Source of the DNA: JAENVT01 sp031412355
GTDB lineage: Bacteria > Actinomycetota > Acidimicrobiia > Acidimicrobiales > Ilumatobacteraceae
Reading direction: 5' to 3'
Assembly: GCA_031412355.1 (NCBI GenBank)
Contig: JANOCR010000270.1
Coordinates: forward strand, 1-12,743
DNA: 12,743 nucleotides
Below, piece by piece: positions 4,878-12,743 of this stretch (positions within the stretch are counted from its first letter, which is position 1; the number at the start of each line of letters is the position of its first letter). The translations under genes were made by a program, and so were the position numbers. The notes below the pieces were generated by a model, which searched no databases, had not been told where the DNA came from, and saw nothing but the letters and a program-made list of their open reading frames with translations.

Positions 4878-7800
4878 TCAGCGGGCGAGCAAGGCGTGCA
4901 TCCCAAGTTGTTGGGCGATGCGTCGGCCCTCATCGCGGTGGCTCGTGGCGTCACTGAGAGGGCCATCTTCGACGGTTGCAAGGTCGACGAGGATGCGGGC
5001 TCGGTGGGGTGTGCTCGTGGACTGCTGTAGTGCTTGGCGCAGGTGCTCAAGACCCTCGTCGTCGTCGCCGGCGGCCAATGCGCTCAGTCCGAGGTAGCGG
5101 GCCTTCGGTCCGAGGTGGGCGGCGGGCCAGCCGAGCAGTACGTGATGGTCGGAGTGCGCCGACAGCACTTCATGGACGTGTCGAGCAATTCGCTGGTCGC
5201 GTGAAGTCGCTTGCCCAGCGCGCGCGAGGTGCCAGAGGGTCTCGGCAGCGAAGGCGAGCGACACGATGCGGTGAGGGCCCCGTGGCAGGTCCCTGAAGTC
5301 GTGCGACTGATCGGCGATCCGCCTGATTCGTTCGGCGGCGTCATCGAGAAGGCCGGACTCGGCCAGCATCCACCCGATGGCGAGGCCCCACACGGGTAGT
5401 CGGCCATCCGCCGGCCGGTGCGCATCGAGGCCTTGGGCGAATCGAGCCAGCGCACAGGGCTCACTTTGCTCACGCACGAGCACGACGCGTTGAGCCATGA
5501 CGACTTGTCGCGCCGTCGTGCCACCGAACTCGGCACCGAGTTGCGACGCTGTAGCGATCGCCGTTTCGGCGTCGTCGAAGCGACCGTCGTGCAGATTCCA
5601 GAGCGCGTCAAGGGTCGCTGCGACGTATTGGTGGACTGGTGAGCCTGTCGCGGCGGCCAGTGAGCGGTAGGCGTCGCTGTCCGCCCGCCCGGCGTCATCG
5701 TCTCCGATCCTGATGTTGTCGACGACCGCCGCCAGAATTGCGTTGGCGGTTAGGTACGACGAACCCTGCGAGAGCTTGCGCATCTTGGTGGCCATCTGGA
5801 GCGTGACGTCGGGGGACTCGTCGTCGAGAAGGCCCTTACGCGCCCACATCAAGACCTCGGCGGCGTCAGCGGGTTCCAGACGGTCAACGGCTCGAACCGC
5901 GGCGCGGGCGAGGACACCGGCGTCAGGCCCGGCACCCGTCGCGCCGTCCTGGTAGCTGCCGCCGGCCAGACAAGCCTGCAGTCTGGCGCGAACGGTCAAC
6001 TCGTCGGCTGGTACCCGTTCTAGAAGCGACACGAGACGGGCGCGTAGCGAGCCACCCCACCGCTGCGGGTCCCACGTGATGTGAGCCATCAGCAGGGTCG
6101 CCTCGGCCTCGGCGGCGACATCGCCGAGCGTCGCCGCGACCTTCACCGCTTCCCGCAGATCGGCCTCGGCGCCATCCCAATCTGCAGCGAGCCTGCGCAC
6201 GCGGCCCAGTCGCAGGAGAATTTCCAGTAGCTCATCGGGGCGTGCGATCTCGAGTGCGCGCTCGTACAGACGGAGTGCCGCCGCTGTCTCGAACGGGCCC
6301 AGGCTCTCGGCGGCGCGCACTAGAGCGCCGACCCCGATCGTTGTCCCGAGGCCTCCATGGTCGGCTGCGCACGCGTGATGGGCGATCGAGGTCGCGCACG
6401 CCGCGATCTCCCCTGGATCGGACAGCTGGGCAAGGCTTCGTTCGAGGCGCTCGAGCACCCGGCGGTGCAGCGAGCGTCGCCGATGTGCCTCGACGCTCGC
6501 GTAGGCAACGTCCTGCCAGGCGCGGTGGGTGAAGGCACCGATGTGATCCACTCGCTCGACGGCGACACCTTTGTCGAGCTCGACGGCCAGAGCGCAGACC
6601 GCTTCGACTTCGTCGGCGAGAAGCCACTCGGCCAGCGAAACATCGAACCGGGTACCTTCGGCCACAACGGCGGCCACGCCGAGACCCCGTCGTGCAGCCG
6701 ATGAACGGCTGTCGAGCCAGCGGCTCAATGTCGACGTCACCGATGGCTGGGTCGCTGGGACGAACCCGTCGTCATTGGCATGCAGCAGGGCGAGCGGCAT
6801 GCCGCCGGCCTGGCGGTACAACCGGTCGATCTCTTCATCATCGAGTTGGCGGCCCCGGGTGGTCGACAGGAACAGACCGGCCGACGCTCGGTCGAGCGGG
6901 TCGAGAGTGGTCATGGGATAGTCGTCGGCAAGTGCCCGCGTATGTTCGTCGTCGGGGCGGAAGCTAGCGAGGATGCCGACGTTGTCGAGCCGGCCCTGCC
7001 CCAACAAGCCCAACAGTCGGGGGAACTCGGGTGAGGCACGATGGATGTTGTCGAAGATGATCAGGGTCGGGCGTGGCAGCGAACGCAGCAGCGATCCAAC
7101 GATCAGTCCGACGTGGGCAATCGGAGCGACCGGTTCCTGCCCGGCCGCACCCAAAGGTTCATCCATCGTTGGCTCGCCTACGAAAGCCGCGATCTCCTCA
7201 CCGCGCGCCACGACATCGTCGAGGGGGTCAGGGCGACGAAGCACGTCCTGCCAGAGCGGAGCGAGTGCTCGGCGCAATGCATCATGGAACCCGATGCGTT
7301 CCTCGACGTCGACAGCAATGACCCGAAGACCCAGATCGACCTTCGCTTGCTGTTCGAGTTGGGCTAAAAGGTGCGACTTGCCAGCTCCTCCTTCACCTGC
7401 GAGCAGGTGAATCCCACCGCGTCCATGGACGATTTCTTCCGCATGGTTCCAGAGTGCTGCGTACTCGCGCAGGCGTCCGACCGTAGTCGCCTGCGGACGG
7501 TTGGGCTCGGTGCGCCGCCCCGACCTGCTGTGCTGTCGACCGTGGGCAACGAGCAACTCCGTCCAACGTCGCTCGTCTGGGTCGGCAGTCTGCGTGGAGG
7601 GCCAGCTGAGGAACGTGGCGCGCGCAGCGGCCGGGCCGCAAGCATCCAGTTCGCCCGCGATGCGCGTGTGCCAACAGTGTGATGGTGCGTCAGGTTCGCT
7701 CGTCCAGCGGAGCAGCCGGGCCAATGAGATCGCGGGATGACCGCCTTGGCCCAGGCACGCAGCCGTCTGTCGCGTTCGCCGCCTGCTCTGCTGCAGGTCG

Positions 7801-8261
7801 TCCCGAGCCCGGCCGAACGCCGTGCGCGCGTCGGGATCTCCCAGGAGCGCCCAGGAGGTCGGGCCGTCGCGCCACAGATCGTCGGCCCGGAGGAGGCAGT
7901 CCAATGCCTCGTCGACGCGGCCTGCGGCCGTGAATGCCTCCGCCTGGGCGACGAGTGATCGAAATTGGTCTGCGTCGACGGTGACCGAACTGCGGTCCAT
8001 CTCCACGAGCCCAGATCTGGCTATTGGGACATGATGCAGCGGCACGTCGAGCCCCAGCAGCCGATGGAGGCGCGACAGCCGAGAATCGATGCTCCGCGGT
8101 GCGATGTACAGGATGTCGCGCGCCAGATCGAGCTTGAGCAGGGGGCGGTCTGCAACCGCCAGCGCGATGATCAGCGGGGCGACCTGCGCGGGTGGTTGAA
8201 CGACGTCACCATTGACGGTGACTCGCAGCGGTCCAAGCACGTCGACCGATATAGCCCCCAC
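4878..8261 (-). CDS. SARP/AfsR-like transcriptional regulator with STAND NTPase and TPR-like tail
   Basis: A 1127-residue regulator. Residues 4-95 (AISVDVLGPLRVTVNGDVVQ onward) form the OmpR-like winged helix of SARP regulators. Residues 97-235 match the bacterial transcriptional activation domain (DADQFRSLVAQAEAFTAAGR, DEALDCLLRADDLWRDGP). The NTPase region (about 265-530) has a P-loop GEGGAGKS (289-296) and a Walker B strand LIIFDN (400-405). The second position after the strand is Asn405 where most STAND proteins have an acid, so ATP hydrolysis may be slow. The rest, to 1127, is Ala/Leu-rich helical repeats of TPR type. GTG 8261 is chosen because GGGAGGAG (8275-8268) lies six bases upstream and the conserved strand begins at once; the ATG at 8333 would add 24 unlike residues. 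SARPs activate transcription at direct-repeat operators, and one such repeat lies in the shared upstream region. Confidence 0.88.
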   Translation of the reverse strand: MGAISVDVLGPLRVTVNGDVVQPPAQVAPLIIALAVADRPLLKLDLARDILYIAPRSIDSRLSRLHRLLGLDVPLHHVPIARSGLVEMDRSSVTVDADQFRSLVAQAEAFTAAGRVDEALDCLLRADDLWRDGPTSWALLGDPDARTAFGRARDDLQQSRRRTRQTAACLGQGGHPAISLARLLRWTSEPDAPSHCWHTRIAGELDACGPAAARATFLSWPSTQTADPDERRWTELLVAHGRQHSRSGRRTEPNRPQATTVGRLREYAALWNHAEEIVHGRGGIHLLAGEGGAGKSHLLAQLEQQAKVDLGLRVIAVDVEERIGFHDALRRALAPLWQDVLRRPDPLDDVVARGEEIAAFVGEPTMDEPLGAAGQEPVAPIAHVGLIVGSLLRSLPRPTLIIFDNIHRASPEFPRLLGLLGQGRLDNVGILASFRPDDEHTRALADDYPMTTLDPLDRASAGLFLSTTRGRQLDDEEIDRLYRQAGGMPLALLHANDDGFVPATQPSVTSTLSRWLDSRSSAARRGLGVAAVVAEGTRFDVSLAEWLLADEVEAVCALAVELDKGVAVERVDHIGAFTHRAWQDVAYASVEAHRRRSLHRRVLERLERSLAQLSDPGEIAACATSIAHHACAADHGGLGTTIGVGALVRAAESLGPFETAAALRLYERALEIARPDELLEILLRLGRVRRLAADWDGAEADLREAVKVAATLGDVAAEAEATLLMAHITWDPQRWGGSLRARLVSLLERVPADELTVRARLQACLAGGSYQDGATGAGPDAGVLARAAVRAVDRLEPADAAEVLMWARKGLLDDESPDVTLQMATKMRKLSQGSSYLTANAILAAVVDNIRIGDDDAGRADSDAYRSLAAATGSPVHQYVAATLDALWNLHDGRFDDAETAIATASQLGAEFGGTTARQVVMAQRVVLVREQSEPCALARFAQGLDAHRPADGRLPVWGLAIGWMLAESGLLDDAAERIRRIADQSHDFRDLPRGPHRIVSLAFAAETLWHLARAGQATSRDQRIARHVHEVLSAHSDHHVLLGWPAAHLGPKARYLGLSALAAGDDDEGLEHLRQALQQSTSTPHRARILVDLATVEDGPLSDATSHRDEGRRIAQQLGMHALLAR

Positions 8262-8298
8262 TTGGCACTCCTCCCGGATTGCCTCGTCCGGCCGCGAG

Positions 8299-8332
8299 GC
8301 TAGTCGATCACTAGCAAGGCACGTGCAAGGCA
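8299..8332. promoter_or_regulatory. Putative operator between the SARP gene and the secreted-protein gene
   Basis: Two elements abut in the divergent intergenic region. GCTAGT-N5-ACTAGC (8299-8315) is a perfect inverted repeat. GCAAGGCA occurs at 8314-8321 and again at 8325-8332, a direct repeat with an 11-bp period. Known SARP operators are tandem heptamers with 11-bp (or 22-bp) period, one turn apart. The site is 38 bases from the SARP start and 80 bases from the start at 8412. I see no good -10 box at the spacing SARPs normally use in either direction, so promoter positions are left open. Confidence 0.5.
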
Positions 8333-8411
8333 TGGCCGTAGCCCGTCCCAGCTCGTTGCGCTATGGATGTCAGGTGACGTAGACGGCGATCGACTGGGAG
8401 GCGGGCGCGGC

Positions 8412-11400
8412 ATGAGTGCATCGAGTGGTAGGCGACGCCGTTTCCGAATCGCTCGACTGGTGGTCGCCGCGTTGGTCGCCACCACACTGCCTGTGGGCGT
8501 GACGAACACAGCCGCGGCAGTAGGCGACCCCGTTCTCACGTGGGTCAGGTCCGCGACTGCGTTCGACGCAGCGAGTGTCGGACGTGGTGTGGCCGTCGAC
8601 AATCTGGGCAACACACTCGTGACGGGTAGCTTCGAGAATCGAGCAACGTTCGGCGACGGTGACCGGGCGGTCGAGCTGATATCCCGCGGGTTCGAGGACA
8701 TCTTCGTCGCCAAGTACGACCCGAATGGCGAGCTCTTGTGGGCGCAATCGGCGGGATCGATCTCGTTCGACGAAGGCTTCGCCATCGACACCGACGCCGC
8801 TGACAACGTCTATGTCAGCGGTGAGGTATGGGCCAACGCGCTGTTCGGTACGGTCCCACTGTCGGCCGGTGGATTCGTCGCCAAGTTCGCCCCCGACGGA
8901 TCCTTGACGTGGCTGCGCGGCGAGACCAATTTGTTCGGCGTCGGCGACCTCGCAGTGGATTCGGCGGGCAACGCCTACATGGCCGGGGCGTTTAGCGGGT
9001 CGATCGCATTCGGGGAGGGCGTCAACGAGGTGACGCTCAGCGCACAGTCATCGGCATCGGACGTCTTCCTCGCCGCATACGGCACGGACGGGGCATTGGC
9101 GTGGGCGCGCAGCGCCGGTGGCCTCGGCCAGGACCGGGGGTTTGGCGTCGACGCCAACGACGCTGGGAATGTCGTGATCTCGGGGTCGTTCACCGGCCCG
9201 ACGACGTTCGGCACAGGTCCCGGCGCGGTGACACTTCCGCTTGGTGGCGACCCCGGTGCGTTTGTTGCCATGTACACCGCAAGCGGCGACTTTGCCTGGG
9301 TCCGCGCTGCTGAGAGCACCTTCGCCCAGGCGCGCGACGTCGCCATCGACAGCGCCGGGCGGGCGTCCATCGTCGGCAGGTTCTCCGACTTTGTCTCGTT
9401 CGCGACCCCCAGTGGTCCGATCACATTGACGGCAGCTCAGTTCTCGTTGGGCGTGTTTTTGGCCACGTACTCCGCTGACGGGACGATCGCCTGGGCGAGG
9501 GGAGGAACGACGCTCCAAGGGTTCCCGGACGGCTGGAGCGTCGCGGTCGACGGCACCCGGGTTGTCATCGCTGGTGAGTTCTCCGGCGAGTCGATCACGT
9601 TCGACGACGGGTCCAACGCAGTCACGCTCGACAACGTCAACTCGTTGGCCGACGTGTTCGTCGCCAGTTTCACGACGGCGGGAGTGCTGTCCTGGGCGCG
9701 GGCCGCCGGCGGGACGTTCAGCGACCGCGGCTACGCGGTTGCGCTCGGGCCCGATTCGATCTCGTTCACCGGTCAGTACCAATTCGCCGCGACATTCGGC
9801 TCGGGCGCCGAGCAAGTGAACCTCGGAAGTGTCGGGTCCCTGGCGGAGCCGATGTTCCTCGGTCGCTACAGCACTGCGGGAGACGCACCGACCCGCATCG
9901 TCGTGCCATCGCGCATCGCCAGAACGGGTAGCGCGACGGTGCGGGTGATCGGCGCCGGATTGATCGCGGGTACGACATTCGACCTCGTCGGACCGGCTGG
10001 CGAAGTGCTCGTGCCGACGTTGTTGACGGTCAAGACATCGGGGCAGGAGGTCGAGGGTCGCTTCGAGCTGGTCAACGCAGCTCTCGGTCCGTGGACAGTG
10101 CGGCTCACAGTGCCGGGCGAAGGAGAGACCCTGTTCCCCGGCGCCATTACTGTCGTCGAGCCGGGAAGCAACGACGACAATCCGCTGTGGCTTTCGCTGT
10201 CGATGCGCGACACGGTCCGGGCCGGGCGGCCATTCGTGGCGACCCTGTCGGTCGGCAACCGGACCGACCGCGATCTCGGCGCGGTGCCGCTCGTCCTGGA
10301 AGGGCTGCCGGCGGGCACCGTGGTGACACCGCTGTGGGACGACATCGAGCGACCCACGGACCCGTTGCCGGGCCTGCCGCCACCTGCCATCCCCTCGGAC
10401 ATCCCGGACACGATCGAGGAACTCGACGGCACGTTGACATTGCCCATCCTCACCGGTCGGATTCCGGCTAATGGGCGCACGGACCTACCGGTCGAGATCA
10501 CGTTTCCCCCGGGTACGAACGGCCCTGTCGATGTGACCCTGGGCGGGTGTCAGCCAACGTGGGGACCCAACGGCATTGACCCGTCACCCGCACCGGGCGT
10601 CAACATGAAGAACTGCGTTCAGGCGCTGCTCAAGGAAGTTCTCAGCGAGGTCCTTGGGTTCATCCCCGGCGCCAGCTGCGTCCAAGCCGGATTCGAGGCG
10701 TACACCGCGCTCGGGGTTGCCGAGACCGGCCTGGACGCGGTGATCAAGAAGGCCCTCGACTCGGGAACGGGTTCGGCGATGACAGGGGGCGAGGTCATCG
10801 AGACCGTCGGCGACCTGATCGTGAGCTGTGCGCTCGATCTGATTCCGCAGACGAAGCTCATCGGCGTTCTCAAGGATGTGTGGGACCTCGTCCAGAACCT
10901 CGAAGATCGCATCGACACGATCAACGCCTGTCTGCCACCGCTACCACCGAGCCAGCGACGCACGACCGCCGTCAACTCCAGGGATCCCAACGACAAGGTT
11001 GGCCCGGACGGGGCCGGGGTCGAAGGCTTCACGACCCCGGACGTTCCGTTCGACTACACGATCTACTTCGAGAACGTGGCGACGGCCACTGCGGCTGCGC
11101 AGCGGGTCGTGATCACCGACGTCATCGACACCAGCAAGTTTGATCCGGCGTCGATCGAGCTCGGAGCCATCATTGTCGGCACCAAGATCGTTGCTGTCCC
11201 GCCCGCAGGACTGCGCGAGTGGTCGGGCGTCGCCGAGATAGCTGATCCCAACCTGTTGCTGGGCATCGACGTGTCGTGGAACGAGGCCACCAGCACCCTG
11301 ACGTGGACGCTGGACACGCTTGATCGCGCGACGCAGCTTCCAACCGATGATCCCATCGCTGGGTTCCTGCCTCCGAACGCCGAGGCCTCCGAAGGGGAAG

Positions 11401-12482
11401 GCAGCGTTCGCTTCCTGATCGAGCCGCGTGTTCGCACGGACGGCACGTTGTTGACCAACGACGCGACGATCGTCTTCGATGTCAACGACCCGATCGCGAC
11501 CGGACCGTGGACCAACACACTCGACGGCACTGCCCCGACGAGTGCGGTGGCGCCGCTCGCCGAGTTCGCGCGGTCGGCGTCGGTCCCCCTGTCGTGGTCG
11601 GCCAGCGACGCCGTGTCGGGCGTCGGATTGGTCGAGATCTGGGTGCGACGCGATGCCGAAGTTCCTGAGCTCTGGCGAATCGTCAGCGACCCCGCTGTCA
11701 CCACCGACACGTTCGTTGGGGTTGACGGCAGCACGTACGCGTTCTGGACAAAGGCATGGGACCGAGCCGGCAACATCGAGCCACCCCCGGGTGCGCCAGA
11801 CGCGACGACGACGATCCGGGTGAACCGGGCTCCGAGCGCGATCGGGCAACAGCTGTCGACCGAGCAGGACACCGTTCTGCCGATCGTTCTCGCTGGGTCG
11901 GACCCCGACGCCGACGCCTTGAGTTTCGAGGTGGTCTCACCGCCGGCGAACGGATCCCTGCTCGGCACCGCGCCGAATCTGACCTATCGACCCGCAGCCG
12001 GGTTCACCGGAGCAGATTCCTTCACGTTCCGGGTGTCCGACGGTGAGCTGGTTTCCGAGGTGGCCACCATCGGGATCGATGTCATCCCGACCGCCAACGC
12101 GGACAACATCTCCCTCGAGCTCTTGGGTCCGCGTCGCTACCTCAACTCAGGCGATCTGCTCACCGGTGACCTCTCGATCCGAGTCGACCGTTACGGGGTC
12201 GCGGAAGTCAGCGGCTCCGGCGCCATCGAGGGCGTCAACGGCGGCCGAGCCGATGTCAGCTTGCGGATTGTGCGCATCGGCCGGTCGAAGCTCTTCGCCG
12301 GCTCGGTGCGTATCGACGATGCGGGCGGGGGCTCGACTCGCTTCACATGGAGCGGCGTCATTCTCGGGACGGCCACGTCAACCGGCCCCGGAAAGGTGGA
12401 GGGAGTCGCGCTCGCGCGCAGCTTGACTCGGCCTTTTGGGCCCTACGAACTCCGATGGGGCGTGACTGACGCAGGTCCATGA
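8412..12482 (+). CDS. Large secreted multidomain protein with beta-propeller repeats
   Basis: A 1356-residue exported protein. Residues 1-36 are a Sec-type signal peptide: GRRRRFRIAR, then LVVAALVATTLPVGV, with likely cleavage after TNTAAA. Residues 40-485 contain about seven SBBP-like units, each with a core like DxxGNxxVxGxFxGxxxFG and then VFVAxYxxxGxLxWAR, predicted to form a beta-propeller. Next come an Ig-like module (about 495-585), a second Ig-like module (589-710), a helical middle with several cysteines (711-845), and a DPNDKVGPDG-type module (856-1035) as in other large bacterial surface proteins. A Ser/Trp-rich Ig-like module (1040-1135), a cadherin-like SDPDADALSF module (1137-1226) and a unique C-terminus complete it. 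No LPXTG motif or membrane anchor is visible. ATG 8412 is preferred over ATG 8367 because it puts the signal peptide at the N-terminus and has GGGAGG ten bases upstream. Adhesion or polymer binding is a guess. Confidence 0.85.
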   Translation: MSASSGRRRRFRIARLVVAALVATTLPVGVTNTAAAVGDPVLTWVRSATAFDAASVGRGVAVDNLGNTLVTGSFENRATFGDGDRAVELISRGFEDIFVAKYDPNGELLWAQSAGSISFDEGFAIDTDAADNVYVSGEVWANALFGTVPLSAGGFVAKFAPDGSLTWLRGETNLFGVGDLAVDSAGNAYMAGAFSGSIAFGEGVNEVTLSAQSSASDVFLAAYGTDGALAWARSAGGLGQDRGFGVDANDAGNVVISGSFTGPTTFGTGPGAVTLPLGGDPGAFVAMYTASGDFAWVRAAESTFAQARDVAIDSAGRASIVGRFSDFVSFATPSGPITLTAAQFSLGVFLATYSADGTIAWARGGTTLQGFPDGWSVAVDGTRVVIAGEFSGESITFDDGSNAVTLDNVNSLADVFVASFTTAGVLSWARAAGGTFSDRGYAVALGPDSISFTGQYQFAATFGSGAEQVNLGSVGSLAEPMFLGRYSTAGDAPTRIVVPSRIARTGSATVRVIGAGLIAGTTFDLVGPAGEVLVPTLLTVKTSGQEVEGRFELVNAALGPWTVRLTVPGEGETLFPGAITVVEPGSNDDNPLWLSLSMRDTVRAGRPFVATLSVGNRTDRDLGAVPLVLEGLPAGTVVTPLWDDIERPTDPLPGLPPPAIPSDIPDTIEELDGTLTLPILTGRIPANGRTDLPVEITFPPGTNGPVDVTLGGCQPTWGPNGIDPSPAPGVNMKNCVQALLKEVLSEVLGFIPGASCVQAGFEAYTALGVAETGLDAVIKKALDSGTGSAMTGGEVIETVGDLIVSCALDLIPQTKLIGVLKDVWDLVQNLEDRIDTINACLPPLPPSQRRTTAVNSRDPNDKVGPDGAGVEGFTTPDVPFDYTIYFENVATATAAAQRVVITDVIDTSKFDPASIELGAIIVGTKIVAVPPAGLREWSGVAEIADPNLLLGIDVSWNEATSTLTWTLDTLDRATQLPTDDPIAGFLPPNAEASEGEGSVRFLIEPRVRTDGTLLTNDATIVFDVNDPIATGPWTNTLDGTAPTSAVAPLAEFARSASVPLSWSASDAVSGVGLVEIWVRRDAEVPELWRIVSDPAVTTDTFVGVDGSTYAFWTKAWDRAGNIEPPPGAPDATTTIRVNRAPSAIGQQLSTEQDTVLPIVLAGSDPDADALSFEVVSPPANGSLLGTAPNLTYRPAAGFTGADSFTFRVSDGELVSEVATIGIDVIPTANADNISLELLGPRRYLNSGDLLTGDLSIRVDRYGVAEVSGSGAIEGVNGGRADVSLRIVRIGRSKLFAGSVRIDDAGGGSTRFTWSGVILGTATSTGPGKVEGVALARSLTRPFGPYELRWGVTDAGP

Positions 12483-12519
12483 CTTGTTGCCAAATGGCAC
12501 CGCCGGTCCTTGAGCGGAG

Positions 12520-12743
12520 GCGTTCACAGTGTTTTGGCCACGTCGATGACCAGGGCGTGCCCGCCTGCGAAGCCGGCGTCCGGTCGGGCGCGATTTCATG
12601 CCACCGGTGGCTCACGACGCGCCCGCGCATTTGTTACGGGCGCGAGAACACGCTCCAGGTGGCACGAAATCGCGCCCGACCGGACGCCGGCTTCGCAGGC
12701 GGGCACGCCCTGGTCATCGCCGTGGCCAAAACACTGTGAACGC
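12520..12743. repeat. Near-perfect 86-bp foldback inverted repeat at the window end
   Basis: The arm 12520-12605 is the reverse complement of 12658-12743 with 84 of 86 positions paired and no gaps. The two mismatches are 12543/12720 and 12598/12665. The 52-nt loop holds a smaller hairpin, CGCGCCCG (12618-12625) with CGGGCGCG (12637-12644). The right arm runs to the last base of the window, so the true length is unknown. The left arm begins 38 bases after the stop of the secreted-protein gene. No ORF with family motifs lies inside. It may be a foldback/MITE-like element, or an artefact of template switching at a contig end; sharing a repeat with 4774-4816 shows that at least part of its sequence is genomic. 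Confidence 0.85.
12635..12678. repeat. Short palindromic repeat, copy 2
   Basis: This is the second copy of the 32-base core seen at 4774-4805, followed by a four-base spacer (AAAT) and CGCGCCCG. It spans the boundary between the loop and the right arm of the foldback, so half of it is also present inverted in the left arm (12591-12605). Its stem is 12637-12644 with 12671-12678. The CGGGCGCG arm can instead pair with 12618-12625, so two competing folds are possible. Confidence 0.6.

Noticed and set aside
8262..8333. Upstream ATG (8333) as start of the SARP regulator
   Set aside because: The additional 24 residues do not belong to the winged-helix domain and would cover the putative operator. 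The GTG at 8261 has a strong ribosome-binding site.
8367..8411. Upstream ATG (8367) as start of the secreted protein
   Set aside because: It would put 15 polar residues before the signal peptide, and no ribosome-binding site is seen before it. The ATG at 8412 gives a normal signal peptide with GGGAGG upstream.
8333..8411. Classic SARP-dependent -10 box eight bases downstream of the direct repeat
   Set aside because: No acceptable -10 hexamer was found at that distance in either direction, so I report only the repeat and no promoter.
12520..12743. Integron attC site or CRISPR repeat
   Set aside because: The arms are far longer and more perfect than attC sites, no integron core-site pair was found, and there are no repeated spacers or cas genes.
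1..12743. tRNA, rRNA, riboswitch or CRISPR features
   Set aside because: I saw no cloverleaf with T-loop consensus, no rRNA-like stretch, no known aptamer core and no regularly spaced repeats on either strand by eye.

Overview
The window looks like chromosomal or accessory DNA of a high-GC actinobacterium. Codon third positions are GC-rich, GTG starts and leaderless-type promoters are used, and a very large SARP-type regulator is present. An Acidimicrobiia-like organism is my guess from overall style; no marker gene here proves it.

Left part (1-3782): a toxin-antitoxin-rich accessory stretch with decayed neighbours. It opens with the broken 3' part of a GNAT acetyltransferase of the TacT/AtaT toxin type (1-419) and a decayed tyrosine-recombinase fragment (505-700). 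An intact vapBC pair follows (913-1508) with a -10 box placed for leaderless expression. After about 440 bases with no recognised gene comes an alpha/beta hydrolase (1948-2622). Facing it, on the minus strand, is a second TA operon (2736-3751): a Phd/YefM-type antitoxin, then a PIN-domain toxin that carries a C-terminal domain resembling region 4 of a primary sigma-70 factor. This operon has a perfect 8+8 palindrome over its predicted -10. The PIN-sigma4 fusion is the most unusual gene in the window.

Middle (3783-4877): a small one-helix membrane ORF, a decayed ABC-transporter ATPase fragment that keeps its Walker A motif but changes frame several times, and a small two-helix membrane protein. 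A short palindromic repeat lies just upstream of the last one, and a second copy lies at the right end of the window.

Right part (4878-12482): two large divergent genes. The minus-strand gene encodes a 1127-residue SARP/AfsR-like regulator (winged helix, BTAD, STAND-type NTPase, TPR-like tail). The plus-strand gene encodes a 1356-residue secreted protein made of a beta-propeller repeat region followed by Ig-like and cadherin-like modules. Between them lie an inverted repeat and an 8-bp direct repeat with 11-bp period, the spacing known for SARP operators. This suggests that the regulator controls itself, the secreted protein, or both.

The window ends in a nearly perfect foldback: two 86-nt arms with 84 matches and no gaps, around a 52-nt loop. 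It may be a foldback element, or an assembly or amplification artefact at a contig end.
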